A stretch of 21,195 nucleotides of DNA from Desulfobacteraceae bacterium UBA2230 (GTDB lineage: Bacteria; Desulfobacterota; Desulfobacteria; Desulfobacterales; Desulfosarcinaceae). Below the pieces are notes generated by a model. It was not told the origin of the DNA. It saw nothing but the letters and a program-made list of their open reading frames with translations, and searched no databases. Position numbers and translations under genes: made by a program. Of this stretch, positions 20,840 to 21,195 are shown piece by piece (position 1 is the stretch's first letter; the number at the start of each line of letters is the position of its first letter). The DNA is taken from NCBI GenBank assembly GCA_002348005.1, contig DDYQ01000207.1, positions 1-21,195 of the forward strand, given 5' to 3'.

Positions 20840-21195
20840 TCAGCTGACCCTCACCCCGCGCCCTCTGAGGTATGCCTTCAGATCAGGGATGGCAATGATC
20901 TGGAAATGAAACACCGAGGCCGCCAGCAGGATGGTCGCTCCGGCCTGGGCTGCTTCGTAAAAGTGCTCCAGGGTGCCGGCGCCGCCCGAGGCGACGACAT
21001 CCGCACGGGTGGCCGACCGGGTCTTGCGGATCAGCGGCAGATCGTACCCGGTTCGGACGCCGTCGGTGGTTTTGCTGGTGGGCAACACGGCTCCCACGCC
21101 ATAACCGTCGATGCGCTTGATCCACTCCACGGCATCGGCGCCGGTGGCGGTGCGGCCGCCGTCGATGAACACCTCGTAGCCCGACGGCAGGGCCG
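20840..21195 (-). CDS. hisF: HisF, imidazole glycerol phosphate synthase cyclase subunit (C-terminal part)
   Basis: The C-terminal about 117 residues of a TIM-barrel HisF protein; the rest lies beyond the right edge. HisF with HisH converts PRFAR plus ammonia to imidazole glycerol phosphate and AICAR in histidine synthesis. Visible family blocks: GYEVFIDGGRTATG, GYDLPLIRK, the phosphate-binding VVASGGAGTLEHFYEA, and LLAASVFHF. The usual LTS(I/M)DRDG loop reads LPTSKTTDG: the Asp before Gly (Asp176 of Thermotoga HisF, catalytic) is kept, but the preceding residues are changed. A dedicated HisF-like paralogue for surface sugar synthesis is therefore possible. No HisH or other his gene is in the window on this side. 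Confidence 0.9.
   Translation of the reverse strand, partial: ALPSGYEVFIDGGRTATGADAVEWIKRIDGYGVGAVLPTSKTTDGVRTGYDLPLIRKTRSATRADVVASGGAGTLEHFYEAAQAGATILLAASVFHFQIIAIPDLKAYLRGRGVRVS

Noticed and set aside
1..21195. CRISPR arrays, insertion sequences, tRNA or rRNA genes
   Set aside because: I saw no regularly spaced repeats, no transposase-like frame and no cloverleaf or rRNA signature by eye.

Overview
The window is GC-rich chromosomal DNA, densely packed with genes and without rRNA, tRNA, CRISPR or insertion-sequence signals that I can see. The gene types fit a deltaproteobacterial (Desulfobacterota, Desulfosarcina-like) heterotroph: a B12-binding radical SAM protein, a polyhydroxyalkanoate (PHA) synthase locus, tryptophanase, and zinc-ribbon plus formylglycine-enzyme-like proteins. 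This placement is inferred from protein style only, not from a marker gene.

Layout, left to right. (1) 330-3242, forward: a WYL regulator, a methionine/glutamine-type aminotransferase and an omega-amidase-like nitrilase. Their ends overlap by 11-13 nt, so they form a tight operon. (2) 3402-6106, forward: a B12-binding radical SAM protein and a THUMP-type rRNA methyltransferase. (3) 6366-10716, forward: a PilZ-like/zinc-ribbon protein, a FabH-type ketoacyl synthase (KASIII), a stand-alone acyl carrier protein, a PHA synthase and a ketoreductase-type SDR. All catalytic residues of the four enzymes/carriers are present and there is no thiolase, which suggests that PHA monomers are made on an ACP. 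This is the most unusual unit of the window. (4) 10798-13759, reverse: a formylglycine-generating-enzyme-fold protein with three zinc ribbons but no catalytic cysteine pair, a small DHWC cupin, and a MocR-type PLP-dependent regulator. (5) 13877-15259, forward: tryptophanase, divergent from the MocR gene across a 117-nt region holding three TGGTC half-sites and a perfect TATAAT. (6) 15280-19255, reverse: a YfcE-like phosphodiesterase, an MBL-fold hydrolase, a signal-peptide-bearing methyltransferase and an APC amino acid permease. (7) 19466-21195, reverse: a glycolipid-binding-fold protein, a DUF2277 protein and the C-terminal part of a HisF protein that runs off the right edge.

Working together: region 3 could take acetyl-CoA and malonyl-ACP to (R)-3-hydroxyacyl units and polymerise them. 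Regions 4-5 look like a regulator and its target for tryptophan (or related amino acid) breakdown. Region 1 looks like transamination with glutamine as donor, followed by clean-up of the 2-oxoglutaramate by-product. The remaining genes are mostly single-function accessory or housekeeping genes.
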